Shown one piece after another: positions 51,721 to 60,048 of a DNA stretch of 64,000 nucleotides. Position 1 is the first letter of the stretch. Each line of letters begins with the position of its first letter. Position numbers and translations under genes: made by a program. This DNA comes from Bryobacterales bacterium. GTDB lineage: Bacteria; Acidobacteriota; Terriglobia; Bryobacterales; Bryobacteraceae. The stretch is from assembly GCA_020852175.1 (NCBI GenBank), contig JADZBH010000064.1, positions 1 to 64,000 on the forward strand, written 5' to 3'. The notes beneath the pieces were generated by a model. That model was not told where the DNA came from. It made no database searches and worked only from the letters and a program-made list of their open reading frames with translations.

Positions 51721-52647
51721 ATGCAGATGTGGTCAAAGTTAGCGTTTGCCTTGCTTATTACTTTCGCGCCCGTCCTCTCGGCGGCGCCGATCAAAGTTCT
51801 GTGGTGGGACTCAACGCCTGAGTGGGGCGGCCAGGCGCTGAACGCCTACCGGCAGGAGATGTCCGACTATCTCACAGCCTTCGGAGGCGGTGGCATCTTC
51901 CAAAGCACCTATGTAGGCAGCGAAACCCCCGGCACCCTGGCCGCGCACCTTGGCGCCAACACCTACGACGTCATCGTCTTTGACGCCACCAGCCCATCGG
52001 CCAAGTTCGATGCGGCCGATCTGGACGCCGTGCGGGGCCACTATGCCACCAAGGACAATCTGCTGCTGGATGGCACGCTGTACATCCGCAGCATTAACTA
52101 CAACTCCACGACAGAATTCCCCGGCCCGGGTGGCGATACCGGCCGACTCACGGCCAATGAGATCTACCAACTCGGAGCCCGCGGCGGCGGCATCATGATC
52201 GGTACCGACCATGACTGCTGCCAGGTGGATGCCAACCAGATCCTCAATGGCATCGTTCCTGGGGCTTCCTTTTCGGGATTCACAATTCCCTCCACCGATG
52301 GCCAGTGGAACGGAACCGATCTTTTGGTAACCTCCATCGCCAGCGTTACCCCGCTCAACGTGCTGAACCATTGGGATTCGGTACCTTCGGAAGCCATCGC
52401 CCCCACCGGCGTGTTCACCGATTTCTTCGGCAACGAGATCACCCTTTTCAGCCAGGTGGACGTCGCCGACGATCCCGGCGGCGGCCCCAGATACTCCTAT
52501 ATCTCCACCTCCTGGAAACCTAGCGGCGAGATCATCGATATTGACGATCCGGACGACCCCAACGGCGCGGTTCCCGAGCCATCCACCTACCTGTTGGTCG
52601 CCTCCGGTTTACTGGTGGCCGTTGGCAGGCGTCGGCGCGGCGCCTGA
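51721..52647 (+). CDS. PEP-CTERM sorting-domain protein
   Basis: The 308-residue exported protein has a signal peptide (residues 1-21, ending LSAAPI) and a globular part without a family I can name (VLWWDSTPEWGGQALNAYR, DVIVFDATSPS, GGGIMIGTDHDCC). It has an Asp-rich linker IDIDDPDDPNGA. The C-terminal tail VPEPSTYLLVASGLLVAVG plus RRRRGA is the canonical PEP motif, helix and basic end cleaved by exosortase. The middle resembles DUF4350/ThuA-like glutamine-amidotransferase folds (tentative). It has a good AGGAGGA ribosome site and its own strong terminator, so it is a single-gene unit between the origin-like region and fliD. Confidence 0.9.
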   Translation: MQMWSKLAFALLITFAPVLSAAPIKVLWWDSTPEWGGQALNAYRQEMSDYLTAFGGGGIFQSTYVGSETPGTLAAHLGANTYDVIVFDATSPSAKFDAADLDAVRGHYATKDNLLLDGTLYIRSINYNSTTEFPGPGGDTGRLTANEIYQLGARGGGIMIGTDHDCCQVDANQILNGIVPGASFSGFTIPSTDGQWNGTDLLVTSIASVTPLNVLNHWDSVPSEAIAPTGVFTDFFGNEITLFSQVDVADDPGGGPRYSYISTSWKPSGEIIDIDDPDDPNGAVPEPSTYLLVASGLLVAVGRRRRGA

Positions 52648-52665
52648 CGTCCCCCTTCCTCATAG

Positions 52666-52702
52666 CTGCCCGGCGGCCTGTCTGGTCCCGGGCAGTTTTT
52701 TT
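52666..52702 (+). terminator. Rho-independent terminator of PEP-CTERM gene
   Basis: CTGCCCGG at 52666-52673 pairs with CCGGGCAG at 52688-52695 (8 bp). It is followed directly by seven T and then CGTTTT. It isolates the PEP-CTERM gene from fliD. Confidence 0.92.
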
Positions 52703-52788
52703 CGTTTTCAGCCATCTACCCCCTCGATGATTCAGCACCTACTCCCTGCCCGGTACGCTCATCCGGCTAGCGGCCCCGCGTCCGCCGG

Positions 52789-52796
52789 CCGATAAG
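52789..52796 (+). promoter_or_regulatory. Sigma-28-like -10 element at the fliD start
   Basis: CCGATAAG, the same 8-mer as the flagellin -10 elements, lies 8 bases before the fliD ATG at 52805. The -35 position at the flagellin spacing (52769-52773, AGCGG) is poor. If used, the transcript would begin near 52803, giving an almost leaderless fliD mRNA. Confidence 0.5.
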
Positions 52797-52804
52797 TGAG
52801 CAGG

Positions 52805-54166
52805 ATGAGTATCACACCGCTGAAGTTCACCGGCATCAGCAGCTTCTCCGAGGATTTTCAGACCATCCTCTCCCGCGCGGTGTCCATCGCCTCGCTCCCG
52901 GTGCAGCAACTCCAGAACAACCAGAGTGAGATCCTTTCCAGGAAGCAGGCCCTGGGTTCGCTTCGCGGCGCCGTCTCGGGCCTCGCCATCTCCGTCGAGT
53001 CCCTGGCCCACATCGGCGCCAACCGCGGCCTGAGCGTCAGTTCGAGTAATACCAGCCGCGTCACGGTCACCAACACCGGCGTCACCGGCAGCGGCGTCTA
53101 TCGCATCACGGACGTCACCTCGGTGGCCGGCGCGGCCAATGAAAATACGATCGCCGGCCTGGACACGCAGGACGCCACGCAGGTGGATGCCGACGGCGCG
53201 CTCGAACTGGTCTCCGGCACCAACACCTACTCGATCAGCCTCGCCAGTGAAACGAACAACCTGACCGGTCTCCGGGACGCCATCAACAACTCCGGCGCCG
53301 GCGTCACAGCCACCATCATCAATTCAGGCGCCGGATCGGGGGCCTACTACCTATCGCTCACCACCCGTCAGACGGGTGAAACCACGCTCGCCCTGAACGG
53401 CGAGGCCGGCTCGCCCGCCACCAACCTGCTCACCTCCTCCAACCAGGGCTCCAACGCCGAGTTCTCGCTGAACGGCATCCCCATCTCACGCGCCGACAAC
53501 ACGATCGGCGACGTCATCGACGGCCTCACGCTGAACATTCTGGCCGCCACCGAACCGGGCGAAGAGGTCACCATCTCGGCCAACTCCTCGCGCGGCTCGC
53601 TCGCCAACGGCATCAACGACTTCGTCAAGGCTTACAACGCCGCCGCCCAGGCCGTGAACCGGCACATCGGCGAAGATGCCGGCATCCTGAGCGGCGACAG
53701 CATTCTGCGCCAGACCCAGGGGCTGCTCCGCGAAGTCACCGGCTACCAGGGCCCGGGCCTGGTCTCTTCGCTGGCCGCGCTCGGCATCGAACTGGACAAG
53801 ACCGGTACGATGAGCTTCAACTCGGCCGCCTTCTACTCGCTTTCCACCGCCCAGTTTGAATCCGCCCTCGACTTCATGGGCAGCGCCACCACCGGCTTTG
53901 GCGCGCTTGCCAAACGCCTGGACCAGGTCAGCAATCCCTACTCCGGCCTCATCCAGAAGCAACAGGAATCGCTCGACACGGCCGACACCCGGATCGACGA
54001 ACAGATTGCCGCCATCGGCGAGCGCATCTCCTTCATGCAATCCTCGCTCGCCCTCAAGCTGCAACAGGCCGATCTGCTCATCAGCCAGTTCAGTTCGCAA
54101 CAGTCGCAACTGGAAGCCGTGATCCTGTCGCTGAACACAGCCAGCTTCGGAAAGCAGGACAGGTGA
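52805..54166 (+). CDS. fliD: Flagellar cap protein FliD
   Basis: This is the filament cap (hook-associated protein 2), which folds flagellin subunits at the tip. It has 453 residues with a coiled-coil N-terminal part (LSRAVSIASLPVQQLQNNQSE), beta-rich middle (GVYRITDVTSVAGAAN, YSISLASETNNLTGLRDAI) and C-terminal coiled coil ending SSQQSQLEAVILSLNTA. The FliD family text FVKAYNAAAQAV is clear. The N-terminus is 5-10 residues longer than typical. ATG at 52805 is used; an in-frame GTG at 52796 is possible. The stop overlaps the next gene. Confidence 0.95.
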   Translation: MSITPLKFTGISSFSEDFQTILSRAVSIASLPVQQLQNNQSEILSRKQALGSLRGAVSGLAISVESLAHIGANRGLSVSSSNTSRVTVTNTGVTGSGVYRITDVTSVAGAANENTIAGLDTQDATQVDADGALELVSGTNTYSISLASETNNLTGLRDAINNSGAGVTATIINSGAGSGAYYLSLTTRQTGETTLALNGEAGSPATNLLTSSNQGSNAEFSLNGIPISRADNTIGDVIDGLTLNILAATEPGEEVTISANSSRGSLANGINDFVKAYNAAAQAVNRHIGEDAGILSGDSILRQTQGLLREVTGYQGPGLVSSLAALGIELDKTGTMSFNSAAFYSLSTAQFESALDFMGSATTGFGALAKRLDQVSNPYSGLIQKQQESLDTADTRIDEQIAAIGERISFMQSSLALKLQQADLLISQFSSQQSQLEAVILSLNTASFGKQDR

Positions 54167-54492
54167 TGGACGCCTGGAACGAGGCGCTCCGCGCGCTGGA
54201 ACACGCCGATTTTGAACTCAACCGCTGCGAAGACCCCGGCGCGGCCGCGCCGTGGATGGAGCAGCGCGCCGCCGCGCTCGCCGCCATGGCCGCCCTGCCG
54301 CCGGACACCGCTTCCCACCGGGACCGTCTCCGCCTCGCCCAGGCGGCCGCGCGTGCGCAAAATCTGCACCAAAACTGGACGGCGCGCAGCGGGCAAATCC
54401 GCTCCCAGGCAGGCGAACTCTACTCGGCGCAGCTCATTCTCAAAGCCCTGCGGCCCGGACCGCTCCCGCGCCACCTGCAACTCTACTGTTAG
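54166..54492 (+). CDS. Probable FliT-like flagellar chaperone
   Basis: The 108-residue, almost wholly helical product follows fliD with its ATG sharing a base with the fliD stop (TGATG). Size, helicity and position fit the export chaperone of FliD (FliT) or FlgN-type small chaperones, although no signature is conserved well enough to name it. Text such as RLRLAQAAARAQNLHQNW and GELYSAQLIL is amphipathic. It is convergent with the TPR glycosyltransferase, whose stop shares TTAG with it. Confidence 0.6.
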   Translation: MDAWNEALRALEHADFELNRCEDPGAAAPWMEQRAAALAAMAALPPDTASHRDRLRLAQAAARAQNLHQNWTARSGQIRSQAGELYSAQLILKALRPGPLPRHLQLYC

Positions 54493-56468
54493 CCCGCGGC
54501 CAGCCACAGGGCCGTCAACTCCTCCGCCACGCGCCCGGCCACGCCCGCCCAGTCTCCCGGCCGCGTCTGCCGGAATAGACGCATCGTGCCGTACCACGGC
54601 GTATCCGTGCGTTCGCCCATCCAGCGCCAGTCGGCCGCGAACGGCAGCAGCGTCCACACCGGACGCCCCAGCGTTCCGGCCAGGTGCGCCACCATCGTGT
54701 CAACCGTGATCACCAGATCGAGCGAAGCGACGATAGCGGCCAGTTCGGCGATGCCGCCCTCCTCCCGCTCGGCGGCAGGAAGGCGCAGGCCGTCCGGCAG
54801 GTCATCGCATTCGGTCGCCTGCGGACCGCGCTGCAACGACACGAACTCGAACTCTTCCAGCGCCAGCAGCGGCGCCAGCGCCGCCAGCGGCATCGAACGG
54901 GCGCGACCCTTCACATGATGCGGATGGCCCGCCCAGCACAATCCCACGCGCCTGCGCGCGGGCCGTCCGGAGCCGCCGCCAAGCGGCGCCGCCTCGATCC
55001 TCCCAGGCAGCCAAACCGGCGCCACCTGGTTGCCTCCCGCCAGCAGCGGCAGGCTTAACAGCGGCACATGATAGTCCGCCTGAGGCACGGCGCCACCTCG
55101 CGCCACCACGCGGACACGGTCTGCCTCCAGCACCCGCGCGAGAAACGGCGCCAGCCGCTCCTGCACCTCGAAGCTCACGCGCGCGCCCCGCTGCAACAAT
55201 GCCGGCAGGTAACGCATGAATTGAATCGTGTCGCCCAACCCCTGTTCGGCCCACACGCAAATCGTCAGTCCGGCCAGATCCTCGCCTGCCCACCGAGGAC
55301 AGTCGAAGTCGCGCCGGGGGAAACCGGGCTGCTCCAGCCTGGCTTCATACAGCGGCCAGCCGCGCTCGAAATCCCCTTGCGCCAGGTAGCTCAGGGCAAG
55401 GTTCCAGCGCGCCTCCCCATGCGTGGGTTTGTGCGTAAGCGCCGCCGCGAATTCGGCTGCCGCCTCCTGCCACCGGTTCTCGCCCAGCCGTATGCCGCCC
55501 AGGTTGTTCCGCGCGTCGGCATGCCCCGGCTCACGCGCCAGCAGCGTCTCATAAAGCGCCTCGGCTTCGCGCAAACGCCCTGCATTCTGCAAGCTGAGCG
55601 CCAGATTGTATTCCGCTCCGGTGTAGCCGGGCCGGATCGCCAGGGCCCTCTCATAAGCTTGCATGGCTTCCCGCGGCCGGCTCAATGCTTCCAGCACATG
55701 TCCCAGGTTGTTGTGTGCTTCAGCGTAATTGAAGTGCAACGCGATGGCCCGTTCATAGCACTGCCGCGATTCCTCCAGACGCCGCAACACGGAAGCCGCC
55801 AACCCGCGGTCATACCATGCCTGGGCGAGCGCCGGAGCCCGCCGGCAGGCCTCCTCGATCAAGGTTAGCGCCCTCTGCCAGTCGCCCCCGCCAGCGGCGT
55901 CATGGCTCAGATGCAGCAACGCGCCCGCCAGATTCCGTGCGGCCTCTTCGTAAGCAGGATCCAGATCGAGCGCCGCCTCGAAGTCCATACGAGCTTCGGC
56001 ATGACGCCCCTGTTCGGCCCGGGCGCGTCCCAGCGCGTTGCGCAGCCCGGCATTGCAGCCATCGGCCAGCGAGGCCTGCCCGAGCGCCGCTTCGGCTTCG
56101 CCGTAGCGTCCGGCGTCGATCAAGGCCCGTCCCAATTTGTCCAGCGTCGGTGCGTGGTCCGGCTGCAACGCAAGCGCCTGCCGGTAGGCCGACAGAGCCC
56201 CTGCGAGATCGCCCGCCCGGCGCAGGGCCAACCCCAGATTGGCCAGATACACTGCGTTCGGATGCAGCTCCACGGCGCGGCTCAGGAATCCGAGCGCCCG
56301 CCCATGCTCGCCCTGCTCGCTCAACAGCAGCCCTAGCAAATGCATCGCATCCGTTTGGCCGGGGGCGGTCTCGAGCGTCCTGCAGTAGTGCATCGCGGCC
56401 CCTGCCAGATTTCCCGCCCGGTGCTCGGCCAGCCCGGCGGCCAGCGATTCGGCGGCCGTCAACGGCAT
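54489..56468 (-). CDS. TPR protein with C-terminal GT9-like glycosyltransferase domain
   Basis: This 659-residue protein has about ten TPR repeats in residues 5-390 (AYRQALALQPDHAPTLDKLG, AEAHNNLGHVLEALSRPREA). A glycosyltransferase-like domain follows at about 400-650: LTICVWAEQGLGDTIQFMRYLP, RVGLCWAGHPHHVKG and DLVITVDTMVAHLAGTLG, the heptosyltransferase-like pattern. Such TPR-GT fusions glycosylate proteins. As the last gene of the sugar operon and next to fliD, it may use the sugar made by its neighbours to modify flagellin or FliD (inference). Its ATG overlaps the preceding stop by 10 bases. Confidence 0.88.
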   Translation of the reverse strand: MPLTAAESLAAGLAEHRAGNLAGAAMHYCRTLETAPGQTDAMHLLGLLLSEQGEHGRALGFLSRAVELHPNAVYLANLGLALRRAGDLAGALSAYRQALALQPDHAPTLDKLGRALIDAGRYGEAEAALGQASLADGCNAGLRNALGRARAEQGRHAEARMDFEAALDLDPAYEEAARNLAGALLHLSHDAAGGGDWQRALTLIEEACRRAPALAQAWYDRGLAASVLRRLEESRQCYERAIALHFNYAEAHNNLGHVLEALSRPREAMQAYERALAIRPGYTGAEYNLALSLQNAGRLREAEALYETLLAREPGHADARNNLGGIRLGENRWQEAAAEFAAALTHKPTHGEARWNLALSYLAQGDFERGWPLYEARLEQPGFPRRDFDCPRWAGEDLAGLTICVWAEQGLGDTIQFMRYLPALLQRGARVSFEVQERLAPFLARVLEADRVRVVARGGAVPQADYHVPLLSLPLLAGGNQVAPVWLPGRIEAAPLGGGSGRPARRRVGLCWAGHPHHVKGRARSMPLAALAPLLALEEFEFVSLQRGPQATECDDLPDGLRLPAAEREEGGIAELAAIVASLDLVITVDTMVAHLAGTLGRPVWTLLPFAADWRWMGERTDTPWYGTMRLFRQTRPGDWAGVAGRVAEELTALWLAAG

Positions 56469-57406
56469 AGGGCCAACTCCTCCAGCGGCGGGGCAAACCG
56501 GTCCTCGCCTACCGCGTCGCGCTCCTCATCCTCGCGCGTTACCGTTTTCACCTCGATCCCGGGCGCGGCCCGCAGCGCCTGCGCCACCAGCTTGTGCGCT
56601 GGCGACAAGGTCTCGCCGCCTGAGTCAAGCACAATCAGCCGGCCCGTCCGCCGCGCATCGTCCACGATCCTCTCCCAACGGTGCGGCGCCACCGCGTGCA
56701 GCGAAAACAGGCTCGCCGAACGCCCCTGCTCCGCCATGCGCGCCACCAGACCGGCGCCGGAGTCCTGCGTGAACCCGAAACAGGCCACCGTCGCATCCTC
56801 TCCTCGCGCGAACTGAAAGCAGCCCTGATCCTCGGACTCCCACAACACCGGCAGTTCGAGCGCTGGCGCGCCGAACAGCCTCTGCGAAACGGCCAGAATC
56901 CGGAAACCAGGCCGCGTCAGTTGTTTGCTCACGATCCGCTCGGCCTCGGCCCGCACCACCGGCGAGAATCCGTCGGCGCGCACCGTGGAACAAATCCCGT
57001 GCAGGGTTTGCAGGCTCGACTGGGGCCCCTGCCATCCCTGGTCACACACAATCGCCACGATCGTGAACCCGGCCGCCGGCGCGGCGCCGTGCGCCCGGAT
57101 CAACCGCATCGTGTGGGCCATCTGGTCCAGCGCCAGCAACAGAAAGTCCAACTGCTTCACATACAGCACGCAGTGCACGCCATTGAGCATCAGCCCGAAT
57201 CCCGTTCCGGCGTGCGTCAACTCGCAATTGCCGATGTTGGTCAGCACTCCGGGCAGGTTCCGCGCCAGTCCGCAGAGGCGCGAGCCTTTGTCGATGTTCT
57301 CGCCCATCTGTACCAGAGGCCTGGTTCCGTCCAGCGCCGCCGAGGCGGCCCGCGCCAGCGCCGCGTTCACCGCCGCCAGATAGGTCGTCTTTACCGGCTC
57401 GGACAT
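56459..57406 (-). CDS. E1-beta/transketolase-like TPP enzyme subunit
   Basis: This 315-residue subunit has the transketolase pyrimidine-binding domain (LVQMGENIDKGSRLCGL, GFGLMLNGVHCVLYVKQLD). The C-terminal domain is of the 2-oxo-acid dehydrogenase E1-beta type (GEDATVACFGFTQDSGAGLVA, GRLIVLDSGGETLSPAH). It needs the alpha partner encoded just upstream, which it overlaps by 16 bases. ATG at 57404-57406 follows GGAGGAGG. No E2 or E3 gene is seen, so it should transfer an activated two-carbon unit (from pyruvate) to another acceptor rather than to lipoate. Confidence 0.87.
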   Translation of the reverse strand: MSEPVKTTYLAAVNAALARAASAALDGTRPLVQMGENIDKGSRLCGLARNLPGVLTNIGNCELTHAGTGFGLMLNGVHCVLYVKQLDFLLLALDQMAHTMRLIRAHGAAPAAGFTIVAIVCDQGWQGPQSSLQTLHGICSTVRADGFSPVVRAEAERIVSKQLTRPGFRILAVSQRLFGAPALELPVLWESEDQGCFQFARGEDATVACFGFTQDSGAGLVARMAEQGRSASLFSLHAVAPHRWERIVDDARRTGRLIVLDSGGETLSPAHKLVAQALRAAPGIEVKTVTREDEERDAVGEDRFAPPLEELALCR

Positions 57407-58302
57407 GCTGCCTCCTCCACGGCATCGGAGAGCCCCGATGCCAGCTTCAGCAGCGATTCGGTGAACGCCGCCGCCTCCCCGCCCAAGGCGAGACTGGCCC
57501 CGTAGGCCGGATCCTCGCTCGTGGGCTCGATCGTCAGTCCCGCGCCGAGCGATAGGCTCCGCGGATCGGCCGCCCATCCCGGCGTCGCCCCGGCGTGGTT
57601 GCAAAAGGTGCGCACGTGCGCCTCCATCGCCACCGGCCCTCCGGCCGCTTGCTTGCGTGCTTGGACGAATGCGTCCAGGTACGAGCCCAACTCGTTCCCC
57701 GCCAACTCCCGGCAGGGAATATCCAGCGCCCCGGCCAGCTTCCCGAGGTCGATTGGCGACCGCCGTTCGGCGATCCTCGAGGCGAGCGAGTGGTCGTTGT
57801 TCTCTACCACCACGACCAGCGGCAACCTGTGCGACCGCGCGAATACGAGCGTCTCGTAAAACGCCCCCTCCTCCATTGCCCCGTCGCCCGTCAGCGCGAA
57901 CACCACCGCGTCCGTGCCGCGCAGCTTGTGCGCCAGGGCCAGCCCGCAAGCCACCGGCAGATTGTTGCCCAGAATCGAGGAGGTATACACGATCCCACGC
58001 CCCGGTTGCGTCAGGTTCATCGAACCCAGACGTCCGCCGCCCGCGCCCGCGGGTTGCAACAGGTACTCCCGGTGCACCGGCTCGAAGGCCCGCGCCCGCG
58101 CGAACTGATACGCCATGTTCCTGTGCGTCAACGCCAGTTGGTCGCCCTCCTCCATCGCCTCGTCCAGCGCCACGGCCAGCGCTTCATGCCCGAAGGCGGC
58201 GTGAATCGGAATCCGGTACCGTCCCCGCTTCATCTCCTCGTTCACCACGTGCTGCCACAGGCGCACCCGCAGCACCCGCCGCGCCAGTTCCCGCACCCTC
58301 AT
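57391..58302 (-). CDS. E1-alpha-like TPP-binding subunit
   Basis: This 303-residue protein carries the thiamine-diphosphate motif GDGAMEEGAFYETLVFA, ending VVVVENND (about 28 residues from GDG to NN) near residue 140. HAAFGHEALAVALDEAM and ALTHRNMAYQFA match E1-alpha. It forms the cofactor site together with the overlapping E1-beta gene. It lies within a deoxy/branched-sugar operon. Pairs of this kind without E2/E3 have been implicated in adding two-carbon branches to sugars, as for AviB1/AviB2 of avilamycin biosynthesis; that role here is inference. ATG at 58300-58302 overlaps the SDR stop. Confidence 0.87.
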   Translation of the reverse strand: MRVRELARRVLRVRLWQHVVNEEMKRGRYRIPIHAAFGHEALAVALDEAMEEGDQLALTHRNMAYQFARARAFEPVHREYLLQPAGAGGGRLGSMNLTQPGRGIVYTSSILGNNLPVACGLALAHKLRGTDAVVFALTGDGAMEEGAFYETLVFARSHRLPLVVVVENNDHSLASRIAERRSPIDLGKLAGALDIPCRELAGNELGSYLDAFVQARKQAAGGPVAMEAHVRTFCNHAGATPGWAADPRSLSLGAGLTIEPTSEDPAYGASLALGGEAAAFTESLLKLASGLSDAVEEAACPSR

Positions 58303-59183
58303 GCCGCCACCCTCCGCGCCAGCGTCGCCAGCCCCTCGGCCAGCCCGTACGCCGGCGCCCACCCCAGTTCGGCCCGCGCCCTCGCGTTGTCCGGATTGCG
58401 AATACTCACCGCCCGTGGCGCGCCTTCCCGCACCGGCGGCTTCCGCCCGGTCAGGCGCATACTCGTCTCGATCACCTCGCCGAGCGTCACCAGCCAGTCG
58501 CCCGACAGATTGAATACCCGGAAACCGGGCGCCGCACGGCCGGCCGCCGCCAGAATTCCCGCGCAGATGTCCTCCACATGAATAAACCGCCGCGCCGTGG
58601 CCAGCGATCCTTTCACCTCCACATGGTCTTCGTGCGCCACCGCGTCGTGCAGCATCTCCACGGCTGACCAGTTGGCCTTCCGCGGTCCATACACGATGCC
58701 GAACCGCAGCACGGTTACCGCCTCGAAGCCGCCCTGCCGCGCCGCCCCGGCCAGCAGCCGTTCGCCCGCCAGCTTCGACAGCGCGTACTCGCTCACCAGC
58801 CGCTGCGCGTCCAGCGGCGCATCTTCGCGCTGTACCTCGTCGTTGGCCACCTCGCCGTACACCCATTCGCTCGAGGCGAACACGAACCGCCGCACGCCGC
58901 GCCGCCGCGCCGCGTCAATCAGGTTCAGCGTCCCGCCGACATTCACATCGAAGGCTTCCCGCGGATTCCGCCGGCAATCGCCGTCGCGCGAAACCGCCGC
59001 CAGATGGATGAGCGTGCCATCTTCGGGCAGCCACTCCGCCACGGCCGGGCCGCGTATGTCGCCGCGCCTCGTCCGCCGCTGCCTCGGCGCCGTGTCCAGG
59101 CCCGTCCATTCCTGGCCCCGGGCATCCAGCGCCGCGCACAGCCGCGCGCCAATGAAACTCTCCGAACCCGTAATCGCGATCAT
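58299..59183 (-). CDS. NAD-dependent epimerase/dehydratase
   Basis: This 294-residue extended SDR has the N-terminal MIAITGSESFIGARL (GxxxFIG) cofactor motif. Active-site Ser lies in FASSEWVYG and YALSK carries the Tyr and Lys. LRFGIVYGPR and RRFIHVEDICAG are typical for sugar-nucleotide enzymes. It may be a 4-reductase, 4-epimerase or dehydratase in the unusual-sugar pathway. Its ATG overlaps the preceding stop by ATGA, and its stop overlaps the start of the E1-alpha gene. Confidence 0.9.
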   Translation of the reverse strand: MIAITGSESFIGARLCAALDARGQEWTGLDTAPRQRRTRRGDIRGPAVAEWLPEDGTLIHLAAVSRDGDCRRNPREAFDVNVGGTLNLIDAARRRGVRRFVFASSEWVYGEVANDEVQREDAPLDAQRLVSEYALSKLAGERLLAGAARQGGFEAVTVLRFGIVYGPRKANWSAVEMLHDAVAHEDHVEVKGSLATARRFIHVEDICAGILAAAGRAAPGFRVFNLSGDWLVTLGEVIETSMRLTGRKPPVREGAPRAVSIRNPDNARARAELGWAPAYGLAEGLATLARRVAA

Positions 59184-59998
59184 CGAATGGCCGCCTCCTC
59201 GGGATAGGGCTGGTGCTCGGCCACCAGCGGCGCGCCCCACTCCTCGCGTCTCTTCTTCCGCAGAAACCCATGCGGGCAGCAGGTCACATGCAGCCGCGTG
59301 TAGTGCGGATCGTCTTCATACTCCGGGTGCGCCGCCAAAAACCGCTCAATCGCCTCCAGAGGATGGCTTAACCGCCACTCCCTCTGCCCTCGGGGAATGT
59401 CCCACACATCGGCCTGCGCCCCGTCCATCACCACCAGATAGCTCCCCGGCGTCACCAACTGCTCATACATCCGCAACTCGGCCAGCACATGTTCGGTCGA
59501 ATGGTTGGAATCCAGCGCCACCACGACACAGTTGGATCCGGCCACCCGCCGCCGCACCCGATCAAAGGTCTCCCGCGCCGTCGAACTGCCCTCGATCAAT
59601 TCAATGCGGTGCGCCATCGGATGCGCCTCCAGCGCCACCCGGTTGTGCTTGCGGATCTCCACATCCACGCCGAGCACGCGCCCCTTTCCGGCCAATTCGC
59701 ACAACGAAGCGTAGAAAATCGCCGATCCTCCATGCGCCACGCCGCACTCCACGATCCAGTCCGGACGCAGCCGCCAAAGCAGCTCCTGCATGAGCACGAT
59801 GTCGGATGGGAGTTGAATAATCGGCACGCCGAGCCACGTCGGCTCGTACATCATGCGATACTCGGCCCCCAGCTTCAGCCACAGGCTCGCCACCGCGCGC
59901 AACCCCTCGGGTGAGTACAAATCGACGGTGCGGCGCGCGCCGCCGGTTTCCACGGTAAGGCGCGTTCCGGCGCCGGTGGTCAGTGTGCGGTCATACAT
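59180..59998 (-). CDS. CmcI-like (cephalosporin-hydroxylase-family) methyltransferase
   Basis: This 272-residue SAM-type enzyme has DWIVECGVAHGGSAIFYASL (motif I) and VVALDSNHSTEHVLAEL, VVMDGAQADVWD and a histidine-rich C-terminus. The family is named after CmcI and includes sugar O-methyltransferases. It would methylate a hydroxyl of the nucleotide sugar or of the glycan. ATG at 59996-59998 follows GGGAGGA. It is the one gene of the operon with a visible gap (50 bases) before it. Confidence 0.85.
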   Translation of the reverse strand: MYDRTLTTGAGTRLTVETGGARRTVDLYSPEGLRAVASLWLKLGAEYRMMYEPTWLGVPIIQLPSDIVLMQELLWRLRPDWIVECGVAHGGSAIFYASLCELAGKGRVLGVDVEIRKHNRVALEAHPMAHRIELIEGSSTARETFDRVRRRVAGSNCVVVALDSNHSTEHVLAELRMYEQLVTPGSYLVVMDGAQADVWDIPRGQREWRLSHPLEAIERFLAAHPEYEDDPHYTRLHVTCCPHGFLRKKRREEWGAPLVAEHQPYPEEAAIR

Positions 59999-60048
59999 GG
60001 GAAATCCTCCCGCGGCCGATGCCGCGCGTGTGCACCCGGAGCGGACGC

